A stretch of DNA of 64,000 bases from Oceanicaulis sp. HTCC2633. Its GTDB lineage: Bacteria > Pseudomonadota > Alphaproteobacteria > Caulobacterales > Maricaulaceae. Shown here piece by piece: positions 8,501 through 18,177 of the stretch. The first letter of the stretch is position 1. Each line of letters begins with the position of its first letter. The stretch is from the NCBI RefSeq assembly GCF_000152745.1, contig NZ_CH672428.1, positions 864,916 through 928,915 on the forward strand, in the 5' to 3' direction. The notes beneath the pieces were generated by a model. It was given only the letters and a program-made list of their open reading frames with translations, searched no databases and had not been told where the DNA came from. The position numbers and the translations under genes are program-made.

Positions 8501-9835
8501 ATGCGGATCGACCTGTCACACTGGCGCACCGGCGCCTCTCTCGCCGCGCTTGCGCTGGCATTCACCCTGTCCGCCTGTGGCGACCCTGCAGGAACGTCAG
8601 CGCCCGAACCGGCGCCAAGCCAAAGCGCCGCCCCGGCGCCCGCCGCTCAGGGCTTCAGTGAAGAGGGTCTCGCCCAGCTCGACAGTCGGCTCGTGGAGCT
8701 GGCCGCCGCGCGTCAGCGCGCCGGTTATGTCGCCGTGCTCGCGCGCAATGGCGAGGTGATGCACACCGCCACGGCCGGCTACGCCGATCTGGAAGCCGAG
8801 CGCCCCATGACAGCCGATACCGTGGTGCGCGTCGCCTCCATGACCAAGCCGGTGACGGCGGTGGCTGCGCTGATGCTGGTTGAGGACGGCGTGATCGCGC
8901 TGGATGATCCGGTCAGCGATTACATCCCCGCTTTCGCGAATGTCCGCGTCGCCACCTCGCTGCAACGCGATGAGAACTATGAAATCCCCACGGTCCCGGC
9001 CGCGCGCGCGATGACGGTGGAAGACCTTCTGACCCACACGTCCGGGCTCGGCTATGTCTTTGACTATGAGAGCAATCTGGGCGCGCTCTATATCGGGAAT
9101 GACATCTATTCCGCCGAAGGCGACATGAACAGCCGCATGGAGACCCTGGCGGGCCTGCCTCTGTATTTCCAGCCGGGTTCGGCCTGGTTCTACTCCTACG
9201 CCAGCGATGTGCTGGGCCACCTGGTGGCCGTGGCGTCAGGACAGAGCCTTGAGGACTTCAGCCAGCAGCGCATTTTCCGCCCTCTGGGCATGAGCGACAC
9301 CACTTTTTTCCTGCGCGATGATCAGCGCGATCGTCTCGCCGCCGTCTACACCCATGGGGAGGACGGCGCCCTGACCCGATTGTCTGACAGTCAGGACACC
9401 ATTCCGGACAGCCCGATCGAAGCGGGCGGCGCGGGGCTGCTGTCCACGGCGAATGACTATATCCGCTTCGCCCAGATGCTCGCCAATGGCGGCGAATTCG
9501 AAGGCGTGCGCCTGCTATCGCGGGACACCGTCGCGGACATGGCGACCGCTCACGTCCAGGCGGACCGCATGCCCGATCGCATGGATGCGATCGATCTGGG
9601 CTATGGCTATGGCGTAGGCGTGATCTATGACGGCCCTGGTGAGCACCCGGTCCGCAATACGGGCGATTTTGGCTGGTCGGGCTATTTCGACACCGAATTC
9701 TTCATCAGCCCTTCGACCGGCGTTGTCGCGGTGATCATGAGCCAGGAACAGCCGGGCCCCACCACATCGGAGACCATAGGCGCGCGCGCTGTCTTTGACC
9801 GGCTGGTCTATGGCGCGATCACGCCGGAATCCTGA
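8501..9835 (+). CDS. Lipoprotein serine hydrolase of the beta-lactamase (class C-like) family
   Basis: A 444-residue lipoprotein with signal peptide and lipobox LSAC (Cys26), then a Pro/Ala-rich linker to about residue 50. The catalytic SxxK is Ser113-Met-Thr-Lys116, and a YxS motif lies at Tyr233-Ala-Ser235. Both fit the Pfam beta-lactamase family that includes esterases, D-aminopeptidases and penicillin-binding-like enzymes. This motif set does not itself imply antibiotic resistance. GGGGGCC precedes the ATG. The protein probably sits on the inner or outer membrane facing the periplasm. Its substrate is unknown. Confidence 0.87.
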   Translation: MRIDLSHWRTGASLAALALAFTLSACGDPAGTSAPEPAPSQSAAPAPAAQGFSEEGLAQLDSRLVELAAARQRAGYVAVLARNGEVMHTATAGYADLEAERPMTADTVVRVASMTKPVTAVAALMLVEDGVIALDDPVSDYIPAFANVRVATSLQRDENYEIPTVPAARAMTVEDLLTHTSGLGYVFDYESNLGALYIGNDIYSAEGDMNSRMETLAGLPLYFQPGSAWFYSYASDVLGHLVAVASGQSLEDFSQQRIFRPLGMSDTTFFLRDDQRDRLAAVYTHGEDGALTRLSDSQDTIPDSPIEAGGAGLLSTANDYIRFAQMLANGGEFEGVRLLSRDTVADMATAHVQADRMPDRMDAIDLGYGYGVGVIYDGPGEHPVRNTGDFGWSGYFDTEFFISPSTGVVAVIMSQEQPGPTTSETIGARAVFDRLVYGAITPES

Positions 9836-9837
9836 CT

Positions 9838-10248
9838 TCAGGCTGAAAGCGCGCTGAGCGGATCGTCGCCGAGATCCCGTCCAAGGTGGTCGGCGGCGGC
9901 CTGCCAGCTGGGAAGGGCGATCGCCTTTCCGCCGCGCATCAGGATGAGCTTGCTCAGATGCGCGGTCCGCATGCGATTGGCGTCGTTATAGAGGTAGATG
10001 AACAGATCCGGCTTGGTCCAGATATCGCCTGTCCGCTCAAAAAAGGTCGAGATGTCATGGGGCTCGATAATCGGGTCGCCCCTGCGATAATCCACAATCA
10101 GGACATCATGGTTCAGGGCCTTGCGCGTATAGTCTTTCACGGCGCGCTCGAGGATGGGCTTCATCGTGAACCCGACAATCGCCGTATAGCTGATTGTTCC
10201 GTCCAGAGTCCGTTCAATGATCTGAAGCGTCTCGCCCGTATTCGGCAT
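9838..10248 (-). CDS. Hypothetical protein, 136 residues
   Basis: A small cytoplasmic-looking protein without signal peptide or membrane segment. Alternating beta and alpha stretches (TISYTAIVGFT, HDVLIVDYRRGDP, KPDLFIYLYNDA, KAIALPSW) suggest a compact alpha/beta fold, loosely like STAS or receiver-size domains. No phosphoacceptor or catalytic motif is evident. It is convergent with the serine hydrolase, 2 bases apart. Codon use matches its neighbours. I do not recognise the family. Confidence 0.7.
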   Translation of the reverse strand: MPNTGETLQIIERTLDGTISYTAIVGFTMKPILERAVKDYTRKALNHDVLIVDYRRGDPIIEPHDISTFFERTGDIWTKPDLFIYLYNDANRMRTAHLSKLILMRGGKAIALPSWQAAADHLGRDLGDDPLSALSA

Positions 10249-10340
10249 TTTTCAACTCACTTAAGAAAAATCGTGAAAAAGCCTCATACATAAGGGACTT
10301 AATCGCATCCGGATAAAACCTCAGACACGGTAAACAGACT

Positions 10341-10709
10341 CTAAACCGAGATCAGCGCCGCGGCGACATTGCGCCCCTCGCCCGCCAGAAGATTATAGGT
10401 CCGGCATGCGGTTGCGGTGTCCATGACCTCAAGCCCGATACCGGCGTCCCGGAAGGCCTGCCGGACAGCGGCGGGCGGATGTATCAGACGCTCGCCAATA
10501 CCCAGTATCACCATGTCGGGGCGATCCGGCCGGTCGATGAAGATCCGCAAATCCTCAAGGGTCAGGGTCTCTCCCTGACGCGTCCAGGGGCGAGCCGCCC
10601 CATCCACAATCAGGGTCGCCCCCTCCTTGCGCACGCCGGCGATGCGAAAACCGTCATCGCCGAACGCGTCAATCGGAGGCAGGCCTGTGCCTGACGCATT
10701 ACGGGGCAA
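10341..10709 (-). CDS. Mth938-like (DUF498) domain protein
   Basis: A 122-residue protein with the Mth938/NDUFAF3 signature: DMVILGIGERLIHPP in the middle and GLEVMDTATACRTYNLL near the C-terminus, where the family keeps a Thr-Ala-x-x-Thr-Tyr-Asn motif. It appears to start at TTG 10707-10709, preceded by AGGGGG, and overlaps the end of secF by 11 bases; no in-frame ATG exists. The coupling to yajC-secD-secF recurs in alphaproteobacteria as far as I recall. The human relative helps assemble respiratory complex I. The bacterial role is unclear. Confidence 0.85.
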   Translation of the reverse strand: MPRNASGTGLPPIDAFGDDGFRIAGVRKEGATLIVDGAARPWTRQGETLTLEDLRIFIDRPDRPDMVILGIGERLIHPPAAVRQAFRDAGIGLEVMDTATACRTYNLLAGEGRNVAAALISV

Positions 10710-11682
10710 GAGCGCCCCCTTCGGCGTCGTCGTCGGAAGTCCGTTTCACGCCGGTCAGCGTCAGAAGCGGCGCCGCCACGAAGATGGACGAATACGTACC
10801 CACGCCGACACCCCAGATCAGGGCGAGTGCGAACCCCTGCAGGGCCGGGCCGCCGATCACGGCCATGGCGACAATGGCGATCATCGTGGTGCCGGAGGTC
10901 AGGATGGTGCGCGAGAGGGTCGAGTTGATGGCCCCGTTCAGCACGTCCACCGTGGGGCGTGTCTTGAACTTGCGGAAGTCCTCGCGGATCCGGTCATAGA
11001 CGATGACGGTGTCGTTCATCGAATAGCCCACGATCGTCAGGATCGCCGCGATGGTGGACAGGTTGAATTCAAGCTGGGTGATTGCGAAGAAGCCGATCGT
11101 GGCGATCACGTCATGGATCAGCGCCAGGACCGCGCCCACCGAATACTGCCATTCGAAGCGGAACCAGATGTAGACCAGCATCAGGAAAAGCGCGACTCCG
11201 ATCGAGGTGGCGCCCGCCACCACAAGTTCGCCGGACACCTGAGGGCTCAGCGATTCGATCTTCTGGAAGGTGATGCCGGGAAACTCGCGCTCAAGCGTAT
11301 CGGACACATACTGACGCACGGCCTGCTGGGCCTCCGCATCATTCTCGACCGCATGCCCCTCAAGCTCGTTCACCCGCTCTGCCGAGACCTGGCCAACACG
11401 AACCAGCGCTTCATTCTCCGAGCCAAAGCCCTGGACCTGGACATCGCCCAGCTGCAGGCCCTCCATCACAGAACGCAGCGCGCCAAGATCGGCCGGTCCT
11501 TCGGTCCTGACCTCGATGGCGGTGCCGCCGCGGAAATCGATGCCGAAATTGAGCCCCAGGGTGAAAAACGCCCCGAGAGATCCCAGTATCAGGGCCACGG
11601 ACACCAGGAAGGCGGCGAAGCGGACCTTGATGAAGGGGATGTTGGTGTCAGTCGGAATGAGACGGACGAGTGCAAGCGCCAT
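10699..11682 (-). CDS. secF: Protein translocase subunit SecF
   Basis: SecF works with SecD and YajC in the inner membrane, using the proton gradient to help complete SecYEG/SecA export. The 327-residue protein has the first helix, then GIDFRGGTAIEVRT at the start of the periplasmic domain, and a C-terminal five-helix block with GYSMNDTVIVYDRIRE, the RND-superfamily SecF signature. It follows secD by 12 bases and overlaps the Mth938-like gene. Length and topology are normal. Confidence 0.97.
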   Translation of the reverse strand: MALALVRLIPTDTNIPFIKVRFAAFLVSVALILGSLGAFFTLGLNFGIDFRGGTAIEVRTEGPADLGALRSVMEGLQLGDVQVQGFGSENEALVRVGQVSAERVNELEGHAVENDAEAQQAVRQYVSDTLEREFPGITFQKIESLSPQVSGELVVAGATSIGVALFLMLVYIWFRFEWQYSVGAVLALIHDVIATIGFFAITQLEFNLSTIAAILTIVGYSMNDTVIVYDRIREDFRKFKTRPTVDVLNGAINSTLSRTILTSGTTMIAIVAMAVIGGPALQGFALALIWGVGVGTYSSIFVAAPLLTLTGVKRTSDDDAEGGALAP

Positions 11683-11694
11683 GATCGCCTCCCC

Positions 11695-13329
11695 TTACAT
11701 TGCCAGCGTTTTCGGCCGGCTCGTGCGGAGCCAGATCGAAATCAGAAGACGAGAAAATACAAAGGCGGTGAAGACCGAGGTCAGGATGCCCAGGCCCAGC
11801 GTCACCGCAAATCCGCGCACGGGTCCCGCGCCGAGCATGTAGAGCACGGCGGCGGCGATCAGCGTGGTGATGTTGGCGTCCAGAATGGCGGACAGGGCGC
11901 GCGAATACCCGGCCTCAAAGGCTGTGGTGACGGTTCGTCCCAGCCTGTACTCCTCCCTGACCCGTTCAAAGATCAGCACATTGGCGTCCACCGCCATGCC
12001 GATGGTCAGAACGATGCCGGCAATGCCCGGCAGGGTCAGCGTCGCCTGGAGCCCGGACAGAGCGCCCAGAAGCAGCAGGATGTTCGCCAGCAGCGCCAGG
12101 GTCGAGACAATGCCGAAAAAGCCATAGGCCAGCGCCATGAAGACGATCACGAGGCCAAAGCCGATCAGGACGGCCGTTTCACCACGTGCAACCGAGTCTG
12201 CACCGAGAGACGCCGTGACGGTCCGTTGTTCCACCGGGGTCAGACGCGCCGGCAGCGCGCCCGCATTGAGCATGTTGGCGAGGTCGGTCGCCGACTGCAT
12301 GGTGAAGCCGCCCTCGATGATGCCGGAGCCGCCCGTAATCGGATTTCGGATCACGGGCGCAGAGATGATGGTGTCATCAAGCACGATGGCGAAGCGTCGG
12401 CCCCGATTCTGGGTGGTCGCGTCCGCGAACGCGCGGGCGCCCGTCGTGTTGAAACGGAAGTTCACCGCCGGCTGGCCGTTCTGGTCAAAGGCCTGACCGG
12501 CGTTGACCAGTTGCTCGCCTGTGACCAGCGGACGGCGCTGGACCGCAAGGAAGGGTTCGCTGGACCGTTCGGAGGGCAGGATCATCACGCCGGGCGGCGT
12601 TCGGCCCGTGCCATCGGGATTAATGGTCACGCCCTCTTCCACCATGTGGAAGGTCAGACGCGCGGTCGTCCCGACAATATCGATGATGCGTTGAGGATCG
12701 TTTTCGCCCGGCACCTGGACGAGCACGCGGTCCTCGCCCTGACGCGCGATATTGGGCTCGGTGGTGCCGGTGGAGTCCACGCGACGACGGATGACCTCGA
12801 TGGACTGGGTCACGGTGCGCTGACGGATGGAGTCCAGGGCCGCCTCGGTAATCGCCATCCGGATGGTGCGATCATCATCGCCCCGGGTGATGGCGAGGGT
12901 CTGGTTGAGACCCTGGGCGCCGGTCGCTGTGGTGATCGGCTCGCTCAGCTCCTCCAGCCGCTCCATGGCCCGGTCCATGTCTTCAGGCCGCGACAGGCGG
13001 ACCAGCACCTGGCCTTCCACTACAGCCGGCGACCCGGACAGCAGGATCGGCGGATCCTGCCGCAGGGCGCTTCGGGCGTCATCCTGCAGGTTTTCCAGAC
13101 GCTCCTGACGCACTTCATCCATGTCCACCTGGAAGACCAGGTGTGAGCCGCCCCGCAGATCCAGCCCCAGATTGATGGTCTGGTGCGGCAGGACCGTGAA
13201 CACGCCCTTGGGCTCGCCATTGGCGTCCAGACGGACGTTCTCGGGCACGAAATTGGGCAGGGTGAAGAGCAGGCCGATCAGGATGACGAGGGTGACGACC
13301 GTCGTCTTCCAGGGAGCGAAATACAGCAT
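11695..13329 (-). CDS. secD: Protein translocase subunit SecD
   Basis: A 544-residue partner of SecF. The N-terminal helix is followed by GLDLRGGSHLVFQVD, then a large periplasmic P1 domain (about 60-370) containing QSIEVIRRRVDSTG, and six C-terminal helices with GMAVDANVLIFERVREE, the SecD membrane motif. SecD pulls exported proteins out of the channel on the periplasmic side. It lies 62 bases downstream of yajC, in the usual yajC-secD-secF order. Confidence 0.97.
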   Translation of the reverse strand: MLYFAPWKTTVVTLVILIGLLFTLPNFVPENVRLDANGEPKGVFTVLPHQTINLGLDLRGGSHLVFQVDMDEVRQERLENLQDDARSALRQDPPILLSGSPAVVEGQVLVRLSRPEDMDRAMERLEELSEPITTATGAQGLNQTLAITRGDDDRTIRMAITEAALDSIRQRTVTQSIEVIRRRVDSTGTTEPNIARQGEDRVLVQVPGENDPQRIIDIVGTTARLTFHMVEEGVTINPDGTGRTPPGVMILPSERSSEPFLAVQRRPLVTGEQLVNAGQAFDQNGQPAVNFRFNTTGARAFADATTQNRGRRFAIVLDDTIISAPVIRNPITGGSGIIEGGFTMQSATDLANMLNAGALPARLTPVEQRTVTASLGADSVARGETAVLIGFGLVIVFMALAYGFFGIVSTLALLANILLLLGALSGLQATLTLPGIAGIVLTIGMAVDANVLIFERVREEYRLGRTVTTAFEAGYSRALSAILDANITTLIAAAVLYMLGAGPVRGFAVTLGLGILTSVFTAFVFSRLLISIWLRTSRPKTLAM

Positions 13330-13391
13330 GGGGCACTCAAGCGTCCGGCGGCGCCGGGCCCAGGACCCGACGCCGGAATGTCAGTCAGGCC

Positions 13392-13760
13392 TTAGTCAGC
13401 AGACTTGGCGTCGGCGGCGTCATTGGCCGGCTCGGTGCGCGTGCGCACTTCCATGATGGTGTGCTTGAGCACTTTCACCCGGACGCCTTCGGCCAGCTCC
13501 ACAGTGGCTTCCGCATCGGCCACGCGGGTGACCTTGCCGATCATGCCGCCGGACGTGACGACTTCATCGCCCTTGCGAAGACCTTCCACCATTTCACGGT
13601 GCGCCTTGGCTTTCTGTTGCTGCGGCCGGATCAGCAAAAAGTAGAAGACCACGAAGATCAGGATGAACGGGGCGAACTGCATGATCATGTAGCCCAGCCC
13701 ACCTTGGGCGCCGGAGGCGGCGGTGGTGGCGAGAAAGACAGAGTCGGTCGCAGAAAACAT
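13392..13760 (-). CDS. yajC: Sec translocase accessory protein YajC
   Basis: A 122-residue protein with one N-terminal transmembrane helix (FAPFILIFVVFYFLLIRP) and a small cytoplasmic domain with GDEVVTSGGMIGKV, the YajC hallmark. I chose the ATG at 13758-13760, preceded by CGGAG, over a longer frame from 13850 whose extra 30 residues look non-coding. It is the first gene of the Sec accessory operon. The C-terminal tail is Ala/Asp-rich. Confidence 0.95.
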   Translation of the reverse strand: MFSATDSVFLATTAASGAQGGLGYMIMQFAPFILIFVVFYFLLIRPQQQKAKAHREMVEGLRKGDEVVTSGGMIGKVTRVADAEATVELAEGVRVKVLKHTIMEVRTRTEPANDAADAKSAD

Positions 13761-13870
13761 GGCGGCTCCGATGAGAACGAGCGGTTTAGGGTTGCCGGAA
13801 TATATCGGGGTGCGCGCGGCATGCAACAAGACCCGGCGGTACGTCCTCACCGGATTTGCTCAGCCCGGCC

Positions 13871-14782
13871 CTATCGCGACGGCAAAACCTGCATCGGATC
13901 GACCGGGCTGACCCCGCGCCGGACCTCGAAATGCAGGGCGGTGCGGGTTTCCGAACCGGAAGCTCCGGCGTCGGCAATGTGTTGCCCAGCGGTGACCCGG
14001 TCGCCCACATTCACCCGCAGAATCGAATTCAGGCCATAGGCCGTCACCCAATTGTTCTCGTGACGAATGAGGACAAGCTCGCCATAGCCCTGCAACTCAT
14101 TGCCCGCATACACCACTTCTCCATCCGCCGCAGCGCGCACCGGGTCTCCGAGACGCGCGGCGATCCGGATGCCGTCAATGCGGGCGCCCTCAGCGCCGCC
14201 ATACGGGGTGATCACCTGGCCCAGCAGCGGCCATTGGAAGCTTGGCGCATTCGCGGTCGAGGCGCGAGGCGGCGGGCTGGCCCGTCGCGTCGGCGCGGAG
14301 GGCTGGGCGCTGGCGCCGCTGCTGGCCGGCTGGGCCTGTGCGACAACGGACCGCGCCTGTCCGCGCACGGCCAGCTCCTGTCCGGGATAGATCGTGTAAG
14401 GCTGACGCAGGCTGTTGAGCCGGGCCAGCTCTTCGGTGCTCATGCCGTGAGCCAGCGCGATGCGATAAAGATTATCGCCCCTGCGCACCGTGTAAACGGA
14501 CGGGCCGGGCAAGCGCACGGTCTGTCCGCGCTGCAGGGTATAGGGTTCACGCAGACCGTTTTCAGCGGCCAGATCCGCGAGGGAAACCCCGCATCGCTGG
14601 GCGATGGCGTACAGCGTATCGCCAGACTGAACCGTGAGGCTGCGTCCGCATCCCCCCTGTGCGCGCGCCGCGCCGGAGCCGCCATGCTCGATAGGCGCGG
14701 GCGCACGTACAGGAGCAGCGCAAGCGGACACGGCCGCCGCGACGCTCAGTCCCAGCAATATTGTGCGCAGTCTGGGGCGCAT
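13871..14782 (-). CDS. NlpD-like LysM/LytM lipoprotein with a degenerate M23 domain
   Basis: A 303-residue lipoprotein (lipobox Cys21). Two LysM domains (about 49-92 and 97-139) bind peptidoglycan, followed by an Ala/Pro/Ser linker and an M23/LytM-type domain (about 182-300). The zinc site is damaged: the expected HxGID is IDGIR (Ile202, Arg206) and the HxH motif is ALH (Ala282, His284). That is the pattern of NlpD/EnvC-type amidase activators rather than active endopeptidases. Position in the surE-pcm-nlpD neighbourhood supports NlpD. A CtrA-like TTAA-N7-TTGA site lies upstream at 14832-14846. Confidence 0.88.
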   Translation of the reverse strand: MRPRLRTILLGLSVAAAVSACAAPVRAPAPIEHGGSGAARAQGGCGRSLTVQSGDTLYAIAQRCGVSLADLAAENGLREPYTLQRGQTVRLPGPSVYTVRRGDNLYRIALAHGMSTEELARLNSLRQPYTIYPGQELAVRGQARSVVAQAQPASSGASAQPSAPTRRASPPPRASTANAPSFQWPLLGQVITPYGGAEGARIDGIRIAARLGDPVRAAADGEVVYAGNELQGYGELVLIRHENNWVTAYGLNSILRVNVGDRVTAGQHIADAGASGSETRTALHFEVRRGVSPVDPMQVLPSR

Positions 14783-14848
14783 GCACCCTGCCCTATCGTG
14801 TCCTACGAAGGGGCAGAATGACTTATGAGCGTTAACCGTGTGTTGACT

Positions 14849-15259
14849 TTAGCTCGCGTCTTCGGGAAGCGGGCTGAGTTCCTCGAAGGTCCCGATCGAG
14901 CAACTGCCGACCGGTGAGTTCATGCCCTGATCCATCACGGTGACGATCTCGCCGCGACACAGTTGCGCGCCCGGAACGCTGTAGCTGAGATAGGTGAAAG
15001 GCCGCGTCGCCGCACGGCAGCCGCCATTCACACGCGAGACATAGGCATCCCGGGAATTCGTGGTCACGAGCCAGGCGTCTTCATTGAGCGGCGTGATGTC
15101 ATCAATGCTTCTCAGCGGAAGACAGGTGCGGGTCTGCCCCGTCAGCTCATAGCCTTCAGGCACGAACGGGTCGTCTGACATCGCATCTGACTGCGCCAGG
15201 GCGGCGCCGCCCATGACCAGCGATGCGCCAAGAGCCGTCATAGCAGCAACGTATTTCAT
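14849..15259 (-). CDS. Small secreted hypothetical protein with paired cysteines
   Basis: A 136-residue protein starting at the ATG at 15257-15259, preceded by AAAGGAG. The longer frame from 15454 overlaps pcm and is not needed. A signal peptide ends in GAALAQ, and the mature part contains four cysteines (TRTCLPLRSI, NGGCRAA, AQLCRGE, GSCSIG) likely to form two disulfides in the periplasm. It lies between pcm and the NlpD-like gene on the same strand. Similar small secreted proteins are common in Caulobacterales, but I do not know a function. Confidence 0.8.
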   Translation of the reverse strand: MKYVAAMTALGASLVMGGAALAQSDAMSDDPFVPEGYELTGQTRTCLPLRSIDDITPLNEDAWLVTTNSRDAYVSRVNGGCRAATRPFTYLSYSVPGAQLCRGEIVTVMDQGMNSPVGSCSIGTFEELSPLPEDAS

Positions 15260-15362
15260 ACCGAGCTCCTTTTCTCCAGGCGGGCCTCGGCCCGCCGCGT
15301 CTCCCCCTGCAGGCGAGGTTAACACGAGATGGAGCGAATTGAGAGGGTGATCTTTATGACCG

Positions 15363-16010
15363 CTAGAGCGCGCGGGCCTCGCCCTGCACGAGCGGCACGA
15401 AACGCACGTCAAATAGAGCCGTCTCGCTGAGTTCGCCTGTTTCCGAGCAGTCATAGCGCATCAGGGTCTGAACGGTCCCGTTCTGGACCGGGGCCACGCA
15501 AATCCCGCCGGGCTTGAGCTGTTCCAGCAAAGTCTCAGGACGCGAAGCTGCGGCCGCCGTGACAATGATCCGGTCAAACGGCGCCTGTTCAGGCCAGCCG
15601 ACCGATCCGTCGCCAATACGGGGCACGATGTTGGACAGGCGCAACTGGTGAAACCGGGCCTCAGCCTCCTTGGCGAGGGTGCGGTAGCGCTCCACCGTAT
15701 AGACCCGGCGCGAGAGGCGCGCGAGCACGGCGGCCTGATAGCCCGAGCCGGTTCCGATCTCGAGCACCTTGCAGCGATCATTGAGCTTGAGCGCCTCCGT
15801 CATCGCCGCCACCACGAAGGGCTGGGAGATGGTCTGACCGCAATCAATGGGCAATGGGCGATTCTCGAAGGCCTGATCGGCGAAGCCCTGCGGCACGAAG
15901 AGTTCGCGCGGGGTGCGCTCGATGGCCATCAGCACCTGCTTGTCCGAGACGCCCGCCCGCCGCAGCGCCATCACAAGCTGGATCATGCGGGTGTCGGGCA
16001 TGCCGGTCAT
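15363..16010 (-). CDS. pcm: Protein-L-isoaspartate O-methyltransferase
   Basis: Pcm methylates L-isoaspartyl residues in aged proteins so that they can revert to aspartate. The 215-residue protein has the substrate-loop motif DCGQTISQPFVVA and the SAM-binding motif VLEIGTGSGYQAAVLA, followed by GDGSVGWPEQAPFDRII. Its ATG overlaps the surE stop by one base, so the pair is coupled. A second PIMT-like protein at 30601-31257 lacks the TISQP loop, so this is the genuine repair enzyme. Confidence 0.96.
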   Translation of the reverse strand: MTGMPDTRMIQLVMALRRAGVSDKQVLMAIERTPRELFVPQGFADQAFENRPLPIDCGQTISQPFVVAAMTEALKLNDRCKVLEIGTGSGYQAAVLARLSRRVYTVERYRTLAKEAEARFHQLRLSNIVPRIGDGSVGWPEQAPFDRIIVTAAAASRPETLLEQLKPGGICVAPVQNGTVQTLMRYDCSETGELSETALFDVRFVPLVQGEARAL

Positions 16011-16792
16011 CAGTCGAGCGTCTCTCCAAGCGCATCCTTGAGTCGGGTCCGGGCCTCGTAATTGGTCAGGTCCAGATGCAACGGCGTCACCGATATCCGG
16101 CCTTCATACACCGCGCGCAGATCCGTGCCGACAGCCGGGTCGGACAGCTTGCCGTTAAAGCCCAGCCAGTAATAGTCACGCCCTCTCAGGTCGGTGCGCG
16201 CATCCGCGCGCAGCACCACCTGATCGCGTTGCCCCTGGGCCGTGACTTCCACGCCGGCGACCTTGTCGGGAGCCCGGTCGGGGAAGTTCACATTCAGCAG
16301 CGTGTTCTCACTCCAGGGCGTCTCAAGCAAGGCCTTCAGAACCCGTGGCCCATGCTGGCGCGCCGTTTCCCAGCGGATCTTGGCGCGTCCCTCAAAGCCA
16401 TAGGCCTGGGACAGGGCCACCGAACGCACGCCCATCTGGACGCCATGCATGGCGGCGGCGACCGTGCCGGACATGGTCACGTCCTCGGCGATGTTCTGGC
16501 CTGAGTTCACGCCGGAGAGCAGCAGGTCCGGACGCGCATCTTTCATCAGGATGTCCATCGCCATGTGGACGCAATCGGTCGGCGTGCCGGACACCGAATA
16601 GCGCTTGTCGTCATACTGGTGCACGCGCAGAGGCGCATTCAGGGTCAGCGCCCGGCCCATGCCGGATTGCTCTTCCGCCGGCGCCACTGTCCAGACATCG
16701 TCTGACAGGGTGCGCGCGATCTCTTCGAGCACGCTCAGGCCCGGCGCGTGAATGCCGTCATCATTGACGAGAAGGATGCGCGGCTGGCTCAC
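16010..16792 (-). CDS. surE: 5'/3'-nucleotidase SurE
   Basis: SurE dephosphorylates nucleoside monophosphates and short polyphosphates with a divalent metal. The 260-residue protein begins with [13 protein letters not shown], giving Asp11 and Asp12, and has EEQSGMG (Ser43) and SGVNSGQN (Asn96), which match the four metal ligands of the family. It overlaps the serS end by 4 bases and the pcm start by one. The serS-surE-pcm order is typical for alphaproteobacteria. Confidence 0.96.
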   Translation of the reverse strand: MSQPRILLVNDDGIHAPGLSVLEEIARTLSDDVWTVAPAEEQSGMGRALTLNAPLRVHQYDDKRYSVSGTPTDCVHMAMDILMKDARPDLLLSGVNSGQNIAEDVTMSGTVAAAMHGVQMGVRSVALSQAYGFEGRAKIRWETARQHGPRVLKALLETPWSENTLLNVNFPDRAPDKVAGVEVTAQGQRDQVVLRADARTDLRGRDYYWLGFNGKLSDPAVGTDLRAVYEGRISVTPLHLDLTNYEARTRLKDALGETLD

Positions 16793-18063
16793 GGCTGGAT
16801 CGCCTCGACGCCGCCCATATAGGGGCGCAGCGCCTCAGGGATGTAGACCGAGCCGTCCGCCTGCTGGTGGTTCTCAAGGATCGCGACGAGCGCACGCCCC
16901 ACCGCCAGCCCCGAGCCGTTCAGCGTGTGCAGGAAGTCGGGCTTCTTCTCGCCCTCCTTGCGATAGCGCGCATTCATGCGGCGCGCCTGGAAGTCGCCGC
17001 AGGTCGAGCATGAGCTGATCTCGCGATAGGTGTTCTGGCTCGGCATCCAGACTTCGAGGTCATAGGTGCGACGCGCGGAGAAGCCCATATCGCCCGTGCA
17101 CAGCTTCATGACGCGATAGGGCAACTCGAGGCGGCGCAGCACTTCCTCGGCGCACTGCGTCATGCGCTCAAGCTCGTCTTCGGACTGCTCGGGCGTGGTG
17201 ATCGAGACGAGCTCGACCTTCAGGAACTGGTGCATGCGGATCAGACCGCGGGTATCGCGTCCCGCCGAGCCCGCTTCCGAACGGAAGCACGGGGTCAGCG
17301 CCGTCATGCGGATCGGGAAGCTGTCTTCGGCATGGATGGAGTCGCGCACGAGATTGGTCAGCGGCACCTCAGCCGTCGGGATCAGCCAGCGATCATCCGT
17401 GGTGCGGAACAGGTCTTCCGCAAATTTCGGCAGCTGGCCCGTGCCGAACAGGGCTTCATCGCGCACCATGTAGGGCACCGAGGTTTCGCGATAGCCATGC
17501 TCGGTCGTCTGCAGATCGAGCATGAACTGGCCCAACGCACGCTCAAGCCGCGCCAGCGGGCCTTGCAGTACGGCGAAACGGGCGCCGGACATGGCGGCCG
17601 CGCGCTCGAAATCAAGGCCGAGGCGCTCACCCACGGTGACGTGATCGACCGGTTCAAAGTCGAAGGCGCGCGGTTCGCCCCAGCCGCGCACTTCCTCGTT
17701 GTCATTCTCGTCTGCGCCTTCGGGCACATCCTCCGCGGGACGGTTCGGCAGGGCCGCCAGATGCTGGTTGAGCACTTCCTCGGCCGTGCGCGCCTCCTCG
17801 GTCAGGCGCTCCATTTCCGATTTCAGGCTCTCCACCTCGGCGCGCAGGGCGTTGAAACGGTCTTCATCGCCCTGGGCCTTCGCCTTGCCGATCTCCTTGG
17901 ACTTTGAATTGCGCTCGGTCTCCACCTCTTGAAGGCGCGTTGTCGCCTCGCGGCGGCGCGCGTCCAGATCGATCAGGCGCTGGGCTTGGGGCTCCAGGCC
18001 GCGCTGGGCCATGGCGGCGTCGAAAGCGGCCGGCTCGTCGCGGATCAGGCGGATATCGTGCAT
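16789..18063 (-). CDS. serS: Seryl-tRNA synthetase
   Basis: A 424-residue class II synthetase that charges tRNA-Ser. The conventional start [11 protein letters not shown] at 18063 is chosen over a TTG four codons upstream. Residues about 30-105 form the long coiled-coil tRNA-binding arm. The catalytic core has motif 2 in [18 protein letters not shown] with FLKVELV, and motif 3 in [17 protein letters not shown]. Length is normal. It sits ahead of surE and overlaps it by 4 bases. Confidence 0.97.
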   Translation of the reverse strand: MHDIRLIRDEPAAFDAAMAQRGLEPQAQRLIDLDARRREATTRLQEVETERNSKSKEIGKAKAQGDEDRFNALRAEVESLKSEMERLTEEARTAEEVLNQHLAALPNRPAEDVPEGADENDNEEVRGWGEPRAFDFEPVDHVTVGERLGLDFERAAAMSGARFAVLQGPLARLERALGQFMLDLQTTEHGYRETSVPYMVRDEALFGTGQLPKFAEDLFRTTDDRWLIPTAEVPLTNLVRDSIHAEDSFPIRMTALTPCFRSEAGSAGRDTRGLIRMHQFLKVELVSITTPEQSEDELERMTQCAEEVLRRLELPYRVMKLCTGDMGFSARRTYDLEVWMPSQNTYREISSCSTCGDFQARRMNARYRKEGEKKPDFLHTLNGSGLAVGRALVAILENHQQADGSVYIPEALRPYMGGVEAIQP

Positions 18064-18177
18064 GTCAAAACTCAAGGGTCGAACGGGTGAAGGGAACCCG
18101 CGTGATACTCGCGCAGGCGCCTATCGTCCACACTTCAAATGGATGTGTCAGCCGCGTGTGCAGCGGCGGATGAAGGA

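Noticed and set aside
10627-13146. An 839-residue open frame on the + strand
   Set aside because: It is the antisense shadow of secF and secD, which have full family motifs. The shadow protein is rich in His, Gln, Arg and Asp with no domain.
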